Numbered from the stretch's first letter, positions 26,329-35,643 are shown. The stretch: 64,000 nucleotides of DNA from Hymenobacter rubripertinctus (GCF_003583925.1 NZ_QYCN01000002.1:39075-103074); one strand, 5' to 3'. Program-made: numbers and translations. Notes: generated by a model not told the origin, from the letters alone.

Positions 26329-26610
26329 CTACAACGACTCCGCCGACGACCCGCCCATCAACTCCTTACGCTCCTGGGCCTCCTGGGCCTGCTCCCCCGG
26401 CTTCACCGCCGTACTCGACACCGCGGCCCCGATGCTGCCGGCCAGCACTAGGTAGCTCCCGAGCGTCACCAGCCCCGCGGGCAGCAGAGCCGGCGCCGAC
26501 ACCAGAACAGCGCCCACGGCCCCAATGGCCACCGAAACCGACCGGATTTTGCGAAAGAACCGGGGCGTGGGCAACGTCAGCCGGTCGGTAATACTGAGTT
26601 TGTTCGACAT
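26329..26610 (-). CDS. Holin-like small membrane protein
   Basis: 93 residues. A basic N-terminus (RLTLPTPRFFRKIR) leads into two transmembrane segments, VSVAIGAVGAVLVSAPALL (about 25-43) and GLVTLGSYLVLAGSIGAAVS (about 46-65), and a charged tail. It follows the endolysin and coiled-coil membrane gene on the same strand. Phage holins open the membrane for lysis; the role is inferred from size, topology and neighbours. Confidence 0.6.
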   Translation of the reverse strand: MSNKLSITDRLTLPTPRFFRKIRSVSVAIGAVGAVLVSAPALLPAGLVTLGSYLVLAGSIGAAVSSTAVKPGEQAQEAQERKELMGGSSAESL

Positions 26611-26642
26611 GGTAGGTAGAGAAAAAAGGTGAGAAATAGAGC

Positions 26643-27089
26643 CTATACCGGCCCGTTATTGTCCAGGCGGGCCAGAATCCGGTCGGCCCACTCGTTGCGC
26701 TTCTGCTGGTCTTTGGTGAAGTCGGTCAGCACCCGGGTCCGCTCATCCACCAGGGCCAGCGTCTTATCGATGTGGGTCAGCTTCTCGCTCAGTTTCATTA
26801 CTAGCTCCAGCATTTCCTTGCGGATCTCGGTGCGCTGCTGCAGGGCCTCCGTCCGGATAGCCTCGGCCTGCTTACTCATCTCCAGCCGCAGCTTTTCTTC
26901 CCGGGCCACCGCCGAAACATGGTAGTCATCCACCCGCACGGCCAGGGCTTCGGCCTTCTGCTGGTTGGCCGTGCAGTTGGCCTTGAGTTCCTCCACCACT
27001 CGCCAGTTGCGCACGAAGTACAGCAGCACCGCCACCGCCCCGGCCACCACCGACGTGAGTACGCCCCAGTGCTCCAGCATGCTATTCAT
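26643..27089 (-). CDS. Single-pass membrane protein with coiled coil (lysis cassette)
   Basis: 148 residues. There is one transmembrane segment near 13-29 (SVVAGAVAVLLYFVRNW), then a long charged helix (about 45-140) with heptad pattern. It overlaps the endolysin stop by 8 bases. Its position between endolysin and holin-like gene suggests a spanin-like or holin-accessory part. ATG at 27080 is an alternative start three codons in. Confidence 0.65.
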   Translation of the reverse strand: MNSMLEHWGVLTSVVAGAVAVLLYFVRNWRVVEELKANCTANQQKAEALAVRVDDYHVSAVAREEKLRLEMSKQAEAIRTEALQQRTEIRKEMLELVMKLSEKLTHIDKTLALVDERTRVLTDFTKDQQKRNEWADRILARLDNNGPV

Positions 27090-27579
27090 GGCCCGGCCCT
27101 CCCTTCACTGCCCCCGCGGGCACCTCGAAGTGGGGCCGGTCTAGCATCTTCCAGTCCCCGCCCCAGCGCACCCGCGCATCAGCCGCCTTCACCAACCGGG
27201 CAAACCTGCTCAGCAGCAGCGCCGACCACGACACCGACCCATCCGCCAGCACAAACGCCACGTCCAGCGCCGGGGTCGGCGGGCCCAGGTTGTGGTTCGA
27301 CTGCCCCCCGCGTTTATAGGTCACCACCGGTCCCGGTTTCGTGCGCCCCTGCGCGTACAGCTCGTTTTGCCGCTCCGCACTCCGGTAACACTCCGTAATA
27401 ATGGGCCGGCCCACCAGCCGCAGCACCGGGTCGCCCAGCCAGCGGGCCAGGGCGTGCGCGTAAGCGGCAGCTAGGTAGTCCACGGCTTCCGCCAGCCGGG
27501 CGGCCTCGCGGGTGGCCTGCCGGGAACTGAGCACCACGGCCCGGCGCGGAGGTAAATCAGCAGAAACAACTCGTTGCAT
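27082..27579 (-). CDS. M15-family peptidase, phage endolysin-like
   Basis: 165 residues without a signal peptide. The zinc-site motif is SNHNLGPPTPALDVAF (about 95-110: His, then Asp) and the late WKMLDRPHFEVP supplies the second His. The family cleaves D-Ala-type bonds or peptide cross-links in peptidoglycan. A short insertion (GPPTPA) separates the first His and the Asp. With the downstream membrane genes it forms a compact lysis cassette. The region upstream (27598-27608) has an ATACGCATACT sequence resembling the repressor's operators. Confidence 0.8.
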   Translation of the reverse strand: MQRVVSADLPPRRAVVLSSRQATREAARLAEAVDYLAAAYAHALARWLGDPVLRLVGRPIITECYRSAERQNELYAQGRTKPGPVVTYKRGGQSNHNLGPPTPALDVAFVLADGSVSWSALLLSRFARLVKAADARVRWGGDWKMLDRPHFEVPAGAVKGGPGHE

Positions 27580-28587
27580 AACTTGCTGTGTAAAATTATA
27601 CGCATACTAAAGTAAGTAAAATAAGCAAATTGTATCAGCCCGCCGCCATTTCAGCCCCGATAGAAGTTGATTTTATCGGCCTATTACATTGCATTATTAT
27701 CAGCTGGGCGCTGCCTTCGGCCCGTGCTGTCCAGGGGTCCGCTTCGCTTCCGTGCTGCGCACCGCTCCCTCCGGTCGCGCCCTTCCCATCACTAGCGCAT
27801 CCCCCTGATTCAGTTGATCCTTCCGCCTCGATGCCGTTCCACGCTCCAGCCCAGGGCCCGCAAAAGGCCCCCGGCTGGAGCTACCGAAACCCACCGCCCC
27901 GGCCCGCCTCCCGCTGGTCGGCCAGCCTCAGCCCCCCGCACCGGCTATTGACTCTTGCGTTGCTGGTGCCGGCCGCTTCCCATAGGTCAGCCACCAGCCC
28001 CCCGATACTCCCCTCCGCCCGCCTCCCTCCGGTCGGCCGGCTTTAGCACCCAACCGGTCCTGACGCCAGCCGTCCGCACCGGCTTCCTCCGCCAATTCGC
28101 CAGGTCGCCGGCTCCTTCCAGTCGCCACCTCCCAAGCAAGCGTCGGCGGCCGCACCCACCCACCATGACCGCACCGCGGCTTGAAGCGGCCCCGGCGGCA
28201 CACCTGTAGTATTCGGCCCCAGGGGTTACTCCGGTATTGGCCGCCGCCAGCCCGCGCCGCCCGCGGCCCCGGTTCCATCCGCCCCACCCGCCGCTCCCGA
28301 TTCCTGGCGGCGCTATCATGCTCGGGCTACGCCCAGCATCCCGGTCTAAGGCCCGCTTCGCGGCTAGTGTGCGGCCTTCGGCGCGCACCGGGGGCCTCAA
28401 GGCCGGCCCCCGAACCCCCGGCCGAGGCATTCAAGGTGTTCTGTCGCCCGCCGGTCAGGTGGCCCGTCACGGTGTCAGCGGGGGGCAGGGGCCCCGTTCA
28501 GTCAGCCGGGCAGCGGTGGGGCCGGCAGCTGGCTTGCATCGCGTAGCCGGGCCGGTTGCGGGCGCTCGTCATCAGCTGGTGCCCGCG
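27580..28587. other. Long GC-rich gene-free region with hairpins
   Basis: About 1 kb with no believable gene on either strand; the open frames are Pro/Arg/Ala-rich artefacts of C-rich sequence. It contains short repeated motifs (CTCCCTCCGGTCG-type) and hairpins such as GGGGGCC/GGCCCCC at 28390-28411. It could hold a structured RNA, a packaging or transfer site, or decayed genes. Confidence 0.45.
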
Positions 28588-28992
28588 CTACAGGCCCAGG
28601 CCACCCGCCACCGGGGCCGCACCAGGGGCGGGGGCCACCAGCCACTCCATCACCACCCCCAGCCGGGCCGCCTTGCGGGCACTGTCCAGTGTGCCGGTAC
28701 TCACGCCGTCCCAGCACACCAGCAGCAGGTCGGCGGCGGCCACCAGTAGCCCGTTGCGCACCAGCGGCGCGGCGGGGCCGTGGGCGCGGTAGTCGGGCCG
28801 GTACTCCACCAGCGGCACCCGGTTGCGCGTGGCCCAGCGGGCGGCCAGTTCATCAACCCCCGCAGCGCCCCCGCTTACTATTCCCGCCACCTCGCCGGCC
28901 CGGTGCAACGCATCCAGGCGGGCCAGCAGGGCCGGGCACTCGGCCAGGGCGCGGCTGCCTACTACGCCTATCTGCTTTTGCACATTTCCCAT
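28588..28992 (-). CDS. SLOG-family (YspA/DprA-like) nucleotide-binding protein
   Basis: 134 residues. It reads IGVVGSRALAE near the start, then GIVSGGAAGVDELAARWATR and VCWDGVSTGTLDSARKA, the Rossmann-like SLOG pattern shared by DprA, YspA and YpsA-related proteins. These bind nucleotides or nucleic-acid ligands and are common in phage and defence loci. I use the ATG at 28992; the upstream extension would run into the AT-rich promoter region. Divergent from the 29-kb gene block. Confidence 0.75.
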   Translation of the reverse strand: MGNVQKQIGVVGSRALAECPALLARLDALHRAGEVAGIVSGGAAGVDELAARWATRNRVPLVEYRPDYRAHGPAAPLVRNGLLVAAADLLLVCWDGVSTGTLDSARKAARLGVVMEWLVAPAPGAAPVAGGLGL

Positions 28993-29014
28993 CCCACAAT
29001 ATACAACAATAATA

Positions 29015-29092
29015 CCTATAATCATAGGTTTTTATTTCGTATAATATTACGTAAACATATATCTATTACCCACAATTATACGTATATTAGTA
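29015..29092. promoter_or_regulatory. AT-rich divergent control region with operator-like site
   Basis: CGTATATTAGTA (29081-29092) matches CGTATGTTAGTA (19053-19064) next to the repressor in 11 of 12 bases. A small hairpin CCTAT/ATAGG followed by T5 lies at 29015-29033. The region separates the SLOG gene from the rightward block and may be under the same repressor. Confidence 0.45.
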
Positions 29093-29143
29093 TAAGCAAT
29101 GGGGGAAAGGCCCCCGGCGCAATTGGCCTAACTCCTACACGCC

Positions 29144-29503
29144 ATGTTCACCCCCCAGCAGTTTTCCCAGCTCGCCGCCGCCGCCTGGTCCGGCCCCGCC
29201 GCCATTGTGCAAGCCTCCGCCAGCAGCTGCCTGCTGGCCCAGAGCCATCTGGCGGTTTACTACTCGGTCACCTACACCGCCGCCGGGGTCATGTTCATGT
29301 CGCCGGTTTGCGGTACGTGCCCTTTCGAGGCCGTAGCCGCTGCCATAGCCGCCGCTGCTGCCGCAGGCGTTCCGGTTTGTCGCTACAAGGCCCAGCGTAC
29401 CCTTGCCCGCACCGCCGCCGCCCTTTGCGGGGTGGCCGCCGCTCCTTCCTTCGCTTGCCGTGCCCGCCGCCACCGCGTAGCCCGCCGCCTCGCTCATGTG
29501 TAG
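29144..29503 (+). CDS. Ala/Cys-rich hypothetical protein
   Basis: 119 residues. Rich in Ala with six Cys (including SPVCGTCPFEA) and a basic C-terminus (CRARRHRVARRLAHV). A weak hydrophobic stretch (AAAIAAAAAAGVPV) may be an Ala helix, not a membrane span. It leads a run of small tightly packed genes and overlaps the next gene by 8 bases. No family recognised. Confidence 0.5.
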   Translation: MFTPQQFSQLAAAAWSGPAAIVQASASSCLLAQSHLAVYYSVTYTAAGVMFMSPVCGTCPFEAVAAAIAAAAAAGVPVCRYKAQRTLARTAAALCGVAAAPSFACRARRHRVARRLAHV

Positions 29504-29717
29504 CCCGTCCGCCCCCGCACCAGCACCGGCTCCCAGCAGCGGGGCCGGTACCTGGGCCGCCAGCTTGCAGGGCCTCAGCCCCCAGCAGCGCCTCGCCGCC
29601 TGCGCCGCCCGCCTCGAAGAGTTAGCCGCCCGGCCGCTCCTGTCCGAGCCCTTTATGCAGCCGCTGCTCACCGCTTGCGCCGCCCTTGCCGCAACCTCTC
29701 CCAGCCCTTTCAACTAG
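29496..29717 (+). CDS. Small Ala/Pro-rich hypothetical protein
   Basis: 73 residues, a Pro/Ala-rich start and helical remainder (GLSPQQRLAACAARLEELAA). It overlaps the preceding stop, suggesting coupled translation, and lies 7 bases before the SymE-like gene. Function unknown; it may be a small phage-type accessory. Confidence 0.45.
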   Translation: MCSPSAPAPAPAPSSGAGTWAASLQGLSPQQRLAACAARLEELAARPLLSEPFMQPLLTACAALAATSPSPFN

Positions 29718-29724
29718 CCCCGCT

Positions 29725-29904
29725 ATGCACCGCAAAATCAAAATCGAAACGCGCCACCGCCCGCGCCGCTGGGGCTTCGTGAGCACCGCCAAACTCCTGC
29801 TTTCCGGCCATTGGCTCCAGGCCGCCGGCTTCCAGCCCGGCACCGTCGCCCAGGTCGAGGTGCAGACCGGCCGGCTCATCATCACCCCCGCCGCAGTCCA
29901 GTAA
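29725..29904 (+). CDS. SymE-like protein (AbrB-type small fold)
   Basis: 59 residues. The segment LLLSGHWLQAAGFQPGTVAQ, then VEVQTGRLIIT, fits the SymE toxin family (L-x-G-x-W-L-x-x-A-G-F-x-x-G, V-x-x-x-x-G-x-L-x-I). E. coli SymE is an SOS-induced nucleoid or RNA-associated toxin. The basic N-terminus (HRKIKIETRHRPRRW) would suit nucleic-acid binding. It is in a phage-type operon with no obvious antisense antitoxin gene seen by eye. Confidence 0.65.
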   Translation: MHRKIKIETRHRPRRWGFVSTAKLLLSGHWLQAAGFQPGTVAQVEVQTGRLIITPAAVQ

Positions 29905-29956
29905 CCACCGGCCCGCGCCCCAGACTCGGCGGCGCGGGCCTCAAACTCCCCACATC

Positions 29957-30265
29957 ATGCCCGCTACCAGCTACCAGCCCCAATTACTCGACCCTGCCAG
30001 CGCCGACCCCCATCCCGTCAGCCCCGCCAACGGCCGCAGCTTCCGCCTGGCCGAACTGTACCGGCTGCTCGATTGCCGGACTGTCGAAGTCGTGCGCCTC
30101 AGCAAAGACCTGATTCTGATAACCGACGAGGAAGGCAAGTTCCGCAACCCCGCTTACCTCAACCTGCTGGCTACTTACCTCTGGTACCAGTACCAGCCCA
30201 CCGTGCGCGGCCAGGACTGCATCGTGGGCCGCGCTATCCTCTGCCACGACCGGCAATTCAAATAA
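29957..30265 (+). CDS. DUF3846-like phage protein
   Basis: 102 residues. LAELYRLLDCRTVEVVRL, then ITDEEGKFRNPAYLNLLATY and GQDCIVGRAIL, resemble DUF3846 proteins of phages and mobile elements, whose function is unknown. Soluble, no signal. Lies in tandem in the 29-32 kb block. Confidence 0.65.
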   Translation: MPATSYQPQLLDPASADPHPVSPANGRSFRLAELYRLLDCRTVEVVRLSKDLILITDEEGKFRNPAYLNLLATYLWYQYQPTVRGQDCIVGRAILCHDRQFK

Positions 30266-30313
30266 CCTACCAGGGGCCGGCCCCACCACGCTGGCCCCGC
30301 ATCCACCCGCACC

Positions 30314-30520
30314 ATGTCAAAAGTGAAAGAGCACACCGACGCCCTCGAAACGGCCATCGGCAACGCGGCCGAGTTTGCCGGATTCGCCACGGCGGCCGAG
30401 TACCTCCAGGATAGAGGCTTCAACGACCGCGGCCCCCGGTTCTTCGCCGTCGAAGTGCTGCATGAGCTACGCGCCGTCGGCTGGGAGCTGACGTTCCGCG
30501 CTGCCGAAGACGCCCACTAA
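30314..30520 (+). CDS. Small acidic hypothetical protein
   Basis: 68 residues (MSKVKEHTDALETAIGNAAE), helical and acidic, no cysteine or membrane segment. Normal spacing to both neighbours in the block supports its reality. Function unknown. Confidence 0.55.
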   Translation: MSKVKEHTDALETAIGNAAEFAGFATAAEYLQDRGFNDRGPRFFAVEVLHELRAVGWELTFRAAEDAH

Positions 30521-30583
30521 AACGGCCACCGGGGTACCGCCGACAAGGGACCCCACCTTTTCACCCTCTTACCTCTTTTCGTT

Positions 30584-31270
30584 ATGGCAACCGCCACCAA
30601 AACCAACCCCGCCGCCGCTAAGGCCGCCCCCGCCGCTGCGGCCGAAACCCTCACCCCAACCCGCGCCTACCTCACGGCCACGCTCGACGAGGACAGCGGC
30701 GAAGTCATCGAAACGCCCATGTTCCGCTACCTGCCCGGCCACCCCCGGCAGGTGCGCTTCGATGCCAAGGCCGGCCAGTTCAACGTCGGCGGCATCACGC
30801 CCCTGGGCCCCAAGCTGGCCTTTATCCCCGTCGCGCTGCGCATCTTCGAGGACGACATTCTGAATATGGGCCGCAAGACGTGGGCCGAGCTGTTTTTCGT
30901 CGACGCCGGCGGGGCCGTCTGCGCCGTGCTCTTTCACGGCTACTCGGTCGAGAACCTGCAGAAGCTCAACGCCGAGCTGTTCTATGACGACCTGCGGCTG
31001 GTGGACGTGGTGCTGACGGTGAAGGCCACCAAGAAGGAAAACAAGAAGGTGGGCGGCACCTACTACATCGCCGAGTTCGAGTACGTCCCCGCCGCCGAGG
31101 CCGAGGTAGCGGCCCGCCAGCAGTTCGCCGAGGACTTCCCGCTGTTCCGGGAGGAAACGCTGACCGGCACGGCCGACCTGCGCATCGTGCAGGGCTACCG
31201 GCTCCCCGAAGGCCGCGAGCCCCAGCCACAGCCCGCCCAGCTCGCCGCCGCCGAAGTCGTTTCCCAGTAG
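30584..31270 (+). CDS. Phage-type hypothetical protein upstream of RecE-like nuclease
   Basis: 228 residues. After an Ala/Lys-rich leader, the core (about 25-170) includes LGPKLAFIPVALRIFEDDIL and WAELFFVDAGGAVCAVLFHG, with no membrane segment. Position directly before the RecE-like nuclease is the usual place of a phage single-strand annealing or single-strand-binding protein, but I see no family motif that proves either. The C-terminus is Gln/Pro-rich. Confidence 0.55.
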   Translation: MATATKTNPAAAKAAPAAAAETLTPTRAYLTATLDEDSGEVIETPMFRYLPGHPRQVRFDAKAGQFNVGGITPLGPKLAFIPVALRIFEDDILNMGRKTWAELFFVDAGGAVCAVLFHGYSVENLQKLNAELFYDDLRLVDVVLTVKATKKENKKVGGTYYIAEFEYVPAAEAEVAARQQFAEDFPLFREETLTGTADLRIVQGYRLPEGREPQPQPAQLAAAEVVSQ

Positions 31271-31322
31271 CCACCCGGCCCCCGACCCGCCGCCAGGGGA
31301 GGGGGCCACTTTTCCCACTACT

Positions 31323-31985
31323 ATGTTCCGCAACCTTCACCACCACCCCGCCACCACCCAGGACCAGCACCGCGCCCTGCCTGCCATCAGCAACACCGAC
31401 CTGAGCAACCTGGCCGCCGAGCTGTTAGGCCAGCCGCGTTTCCTCAACCAGGACGCGCTAACCTTCGGCTCCTATTTTCACTCGGCCATTCTGGAGCCCG
31501 ACCAGTACCGGCAGGCCGGGCAGCTGTTGCCGCTGGGAAGGCAGGAACTCCAGTACCGGCAGGCCGGGCAACTGGCCGCCGCCATCCGCCGCCGCCGCTA
31601 CCCGCGCCACGTCATCTACTCCAGCCGCGGCCAGGCCGAACAGACCTTCACCGCCATCCACCAGCCCACCGGCCTGCTCGTTAAAGTGCGCCCCGATCTG
31701 CTCATCGACAGCCCCAAGAAATTGCGCCGGACGGTGGTAGACTTCAAAACCACCAGCTGCCAGGACCTGACCCAGTTCCTCCAGACGGTGGAGAAGTACG
31801 GCTACGACCGCCAGGGCGCATTTTACGCCGACGTGCTAGGCGCCCAGCGCGTGGTGCTCATCGCCGTGCAGAAGCGCGCCCCCAAAGGCCAGCAGCCCGC
31901 CGTCTGGGTCCACGAGCTGACGCCGGCCCAGATGCAGCAGGGCCGTAAGAAGTACGGCAAGCTGCTGCGGTGCGCAGTTGGGTGA
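31323..31985 (+). CDS. RecE-like PD-(D/E)xK exonuclease
   Basis: 220 residues. HHPATTQDQHRALPAISNTD, then FGSYFHSAILEPDQYR, LLVKVRPDLLIDS and VVDFKTTSCQDL (catalytic Asp and DxK) fit phage exonuclease VIII-type nucleases that resect double strands for recombination. A 16-residue segment is duplicated in tandem (QYRQAGQL twice, DNA copies at 31503-31522 and 31551-31570), perhaps a recent slip. A broken copy of its C-terminus lies at 10434-10660. Confidence 0.8.
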   Translation: MFRNLHHHPATTQDQHRALPAISNTDLSNLAAELLGQPRFLNQDALTFGSYFHSAILEPDQYRQAGQLLPLGRQELQYRQAGQLAAAIRRRRYPRHVIYSSRGQAEQTFTAIHQPTGLLVKVRPDLLIDSPKKLRRTVVDFKTTSCQDLTQFLQTVEKYGYDRQGAFYADVLGAQRVVLIAVQKRAPKGQQPAVWVHELTPAQMQQGRKKYGKLLRCAVG

Positions 31986-32202
31986 CAAGACCGCAGCAGC
32001 TTGCCAACCATGGATAAACTGCCTATATGAATATATACCTGTTTCGCAAACGATGCGCTCTGGGCAACTATCATACGTCAGTCGGAATATTAAGAGCGGG
32101 CATGTCATAAAAAATTCATAACGAATATGGTTTTATTTCCAGTTATTTATACCAATAAAGCTATATTCGTGCATCGCTTCTGAACTTTATAACAAGCCGA
32201 AT

Positions 32203-33075
<873 letters not shown>

Positions 33076-33122
33076 CAGTTGTACTAGATGCTTCAGTGTG
33101 TTAGGCTTCGTTAAACAAATCA

Positions 33123-33156
33123 AAAGGGCCAGTACCGTTTCCGGCACTGGCCCTTT
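33123..33156. terminator. Bidirectional terminator
   Basis: AAAGGGCCAGT (33123-33133) pairs with ACTGGCCCTTT (33146-33156), with further inner pairing. It separates the poly-Q gene from the convergent 33187-33855 gene. Confidence 0.8.
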
Positions 33157-33186
33157 GCCAATAGCTGATAGCTAAACCCGGTGCCC

Positions 33187-33855
33187 TTACGCCAACACCA
33201 ACGTCCGCTCCACCCGCACCTGCTCATTGGCCGAATCAGTAAAGACGAACTGCACCCGCTGCCCGGCCGTGGCGTTGTTGAACGTGAACGACATCTCATC
33301 TCCATTGCGGAAGTCGTAGGCATAAGGCGCGAAGTCGTTGACCAGGTGGTAGCCGCCCGAGGGCGCGCTGGCCTGCACCACAATAGTGAAGTTGCCGCCG
33401 CCTACGTCCTGGGCCCGCAACTGGCTGATGGCAATGCCCGACCCGGTTTCGGCTGGCTGCAAAGCCGCCGGGGGCGGCGTCAGAATGACAATCGGCGGCG
33501 TGGGCACCGTTTCCCCGAACAGCGCCTCCGGTGCCAGCGGCTGCCCGCCGTTGCCGTCGGGCGTGGGGTTAAAGAGCTGGACTTCCTCGCCCGGCGTACT
33601 CTCGCCCAGGAAGGTGCTCAGCTGCTGGGCTAGGCCGGCCGCCCGCAGCGAATGCACCAGCAGCGTTTCGGTGGAAAGATCCACCCCGTAGAGCAGGTTA
33701 ATCCGGTTAGTCCGCTCGCGGGCGTCGAAGGCCCCGGCCAGGGCGGCCGTCAGCTGCCCGGCGGCCTTGCGGGCGCGGGCATCAAAGCGGGCCCGGAGCC
33801 GGATAGCGTCTTTCGTGCGCTTGTCGGCCTGTTTCTGATAAGCACTTTTAGGCAT
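33187..33855 (-). CDS. Hypothetical protein with Pro-rich centre and C-terminal beta domain
   Basis: 222 residues. The N-terminus is basic and helical (RTKDAIRLRARFDARARKAA), the centre Pro/Thr-rich, and the C-terminal 80 residues beta-rich (GGGNFTIVVQASAPSGGYHL). It is convergent with the poly-Q gene and followed upstream by the DUF6266 gene on the same strand. Not recognised; possibly a phage-related surface or assembly protein. Confidence 0.55.
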   Translation of the reverse strand: MPKSAYQKQADKRTKDAIRLRARFDARARKAAGQLTAALAGAFDARERTNRINLLYGVDLSTETLLVHSLRAAGLAQQLSTFLGESTPGEEVQLFNPTPDGNGGQPLAPEALFGETVPTPPIVILTPPPAALQPAETGSGIAISQLRAQDVGGGNFTIVVQASAPSGGYHLVNDFAPYAYDFRNGDEMSFTFNNATAGQRVQFVFTDSANEQVRVERTLVLA

Positions 33856-33993
33856 GGTCGTAGAAGTTTAGAAAGGAAAAATGCAAGTAGGCGGACAATT
33901 CAGGGCGGTAGCGTTGCTGGTATTCAGCGCCTACTCAGCTCCTATACAGCTCCCAGGCTTGTCTCGTCAGCCGCAACCGGCCGGAATGCAAAA

Positions 33994-34026
33994 CCGCCCC
34001 GGCCAGCTACAGCCAGACCGGGGCGG
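33994..34026 (-). terminator. Terminator of the DUF6266 gene
   Basis: CCGCCCCGG (33994-34002) pairs with CCGGGGCGG (34018-34026); A residues at 33990-33993 give a short U tract on the minus transcript. Confidence 0.7.
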
Positions 34027-34042
34027 CGTTGCGCACCATTGC

Positions 34043-34678
34043 TTAGGCCACCTGGACCTGCGTCGTCGCCGAAGCGTCCGAGCCGTCGGCGCGGTAGGCA
34101 AAGGCCAGCACCATCAGGTCGGCGGGCTGCACGCCAACCAGCGTATCATCCTCCAACTCGATGCTGCCATCCCCCCGGCCGGTCTCCTCGTCGGCGGCGG
34201 CCACCACCCGGCCCGTGGCCTTATTGATGACCACGGCCTTCACGGCGTCGGTATCCAGGGCCGAGTTGCCGTTGCTGTTGTCGAAGTAGCTTACCTTGAC
34301 CTTGCCCAGCGCTGGGTCGAGCACGGCCGCCACCCGGGAGAGCGGTTCCACGTTGCCCCCCGAGAGCACTAGTTTGGTGTAGTCCACCGAGGCCACCCCC
34401 AGCGCATCAGCCGACGTGTTGTAGAAGTTCTGCTGAATGAAGCGGTTGTAAGCTGACACCGAACCCTGGGGCATCAGGCCCTTGCGGATCGGGATGCTGA
34501 GGGCGCGGAACAGGTCGGCCAGCTTCTTGAAGCGGCTGCGCGTGTTCTGCTGGGCGGGCGTGCTGCTGTTGTTGCTGCCCACCTTCTGGCGCATGATGTT
34601 GAGGCCCCCGCGCGAGGCGAAGGTGATGCCCCCCGCACTACCTTCGATAGTGCCGAGTACGGAACGAATACGTGCCAT
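34043..34678 (-). CDS. DUF6266 family protein
   Basis: 211 residues. The N-terminus (MARIRSVLGTIEGSAGGITF, then QNTRSRFKKLADLFRALSIP) fits DUF6266 proteins common in Bacteroidota genomes and phage-like regions. The C-terminal half is beta-rich. No signal peptide. Function unknown; it may be a phage-derived structural or assembly protein, which would be the only such candidate in this element. Confidence 0.75.
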   Translation of the reverse strand: MARIRSVLGTIEGSAGGITFASRGGLNIMRQKVGSNNSSTPAQQNTRSRFKKLADLFRALSIPIRKGLMPQGSVSAYNRFIQQNFYNTSADALGVASVDYTKLVLSGGNVEPLSRVAAVLDPALGKVKVSYFDNSNGNSALDTDAVKAVVINKATGRVVAAADEETGRGDGSIELEDDTLVGVQPADLMVLAFAYRADGSDASATTQVQVA

Positions 34679-34738
34679 GGTAAAAGGGAAAAAGAGGGTT
34701 GAAAGGAGAAAACCGGTCCGGCTGTTTCATTCGCGGAG

Positions 34739-35365
34739 CTACCAGGCACAGCCACGCCAGGCACTCGCTTTTTCCTGTTTGTTGAAGGCCCGCCAGATTC
34801 CCGGCCGCACCACCTTGGCAGCCCCGCACCGCCACAGCCCGCGCCGCTGGCGCTGGGCCAGCTCCTGCAGCCCGGCCAGCGCTGGCACTGCTTGCCCCGG
34901 CTCGTAAGCCCAGGCCCACCCGCGCACCACCACTAGGCTATCCAACCGCAGCCACCGCCGCCTGAATGGCCCGGCCAGCGGCCCGGCACTCATCCCAACG
35001 CGTAGGCTGGTCAGCGTCCGGCCATAACTATCCTGCCCCAACCGCTCGACTTCTAGTACCCGGCCAATGAGCAACCGGGCCACCGAGTCGGCGGCCTGCT
35101 TGCCGAAGGGCTGGCTCAGCTCCGGCGCGTCCACGCCCGGTAGGCGCACCCGCACCAGCCCGGCGGGCAGCAGCACCTCGTAGGTGTCGGCGTCCAGCAC
35201 CCGGCGCACAGTGCCATATTCCGGCCCGGTGCCCCGCCGCGGAGCCGCCGGCACGGGCTTCGGGGCGGCGCCCACGGGTACCGCCACCGCGCGCACCGTC
35301 TGGGCCGGCGCGGGCAGGCTGGTAGTCAGCAGTAGGTAGGCCGTAAATAGTGAAATCAGCTGCAT
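34739..35365 (-). CDS. Secreted thermonuclease (SNase-like)
   Basis: 208 residues. A signal peptide (MQLISLFTAYLLLTTSLPAPAQ) is followed by a staphylococcal-nuclease OB fold. DADTYEVLL, VRLPGVDAPEL (catalytic Arg, Asp, Glu) and DSYGRTLTSLRV (second Arg) are all present. It should hydrolyse DNA and RNA outside the cytoplasm with Ca. Cargo of the mobile element; it may feed the cell or degrade competitor or phage DNA outside. Confidence 0.85.
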   Translation of the reverse strand: MQLISLFTAYLLLTTSLPAPAQTVRAVAVPVGAAPKPVPAAPRRGTGPEYGTVRRVLDADTYEVLLPAGLVRVRLPGVDAPELSQPFGKQAADSVARLLIGRVLEVERLGQDSYGRTLTSLRVGMSAGPLAGPFRRRWLRLDSLVVVRGWAWAYEPGQAVPALAGLQELAQRQRRGLWRCGAAKVVRPGIWRAFNKQEKASAWRGCAW

Positions 35366-35435
35366 AGGCCGAACTTACCTCCGTACGGCGCGGGTTCGTA
35401 TCTTCATAATCCGATAGTATCCCACAATACCCGTT

Positions 35436-35624
35436 ATGCCCCAGGTCTGTGTATTTCCCAAGGACGTGGCCTCGCTCACCGGCCACAGCTACGACGGCGC
35501 CAAGCGCCTGCTCCAACGCCTGCGCCGCCAGTTGGGCAAGCCCGCAGGCTCCTACGTGTCGGTGGGCGAGTTCTGCCGCTTCACCGGTCTGCCCGAGCAG
35601 GAGGTAGCCGCCGCCCTGCGCTGA
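35436..35624 (+). CDS. Small HTH-like protein
   Basis: 62 residues. VFPKDVASLTGHSYDGAKRL, then LQRLRRQLGKPAGSYVSVGE and FCRFTGLPEQEVAAALR, look like two short helix-turn-helix units. It stands just upstream of the integrase-linked membrane pair and could regulate it or integration. Function inferred only from pattern and size. Confidence 0.55.
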   Translation: MPQVCVFPKDVASLTGHSYDGAKRLLQRLRRQLGKPAGSYVSVGEFCRFTGLPEQEVAAALR

Positions 35625-35643
35625 TTTTATCCTTACCCATCCG

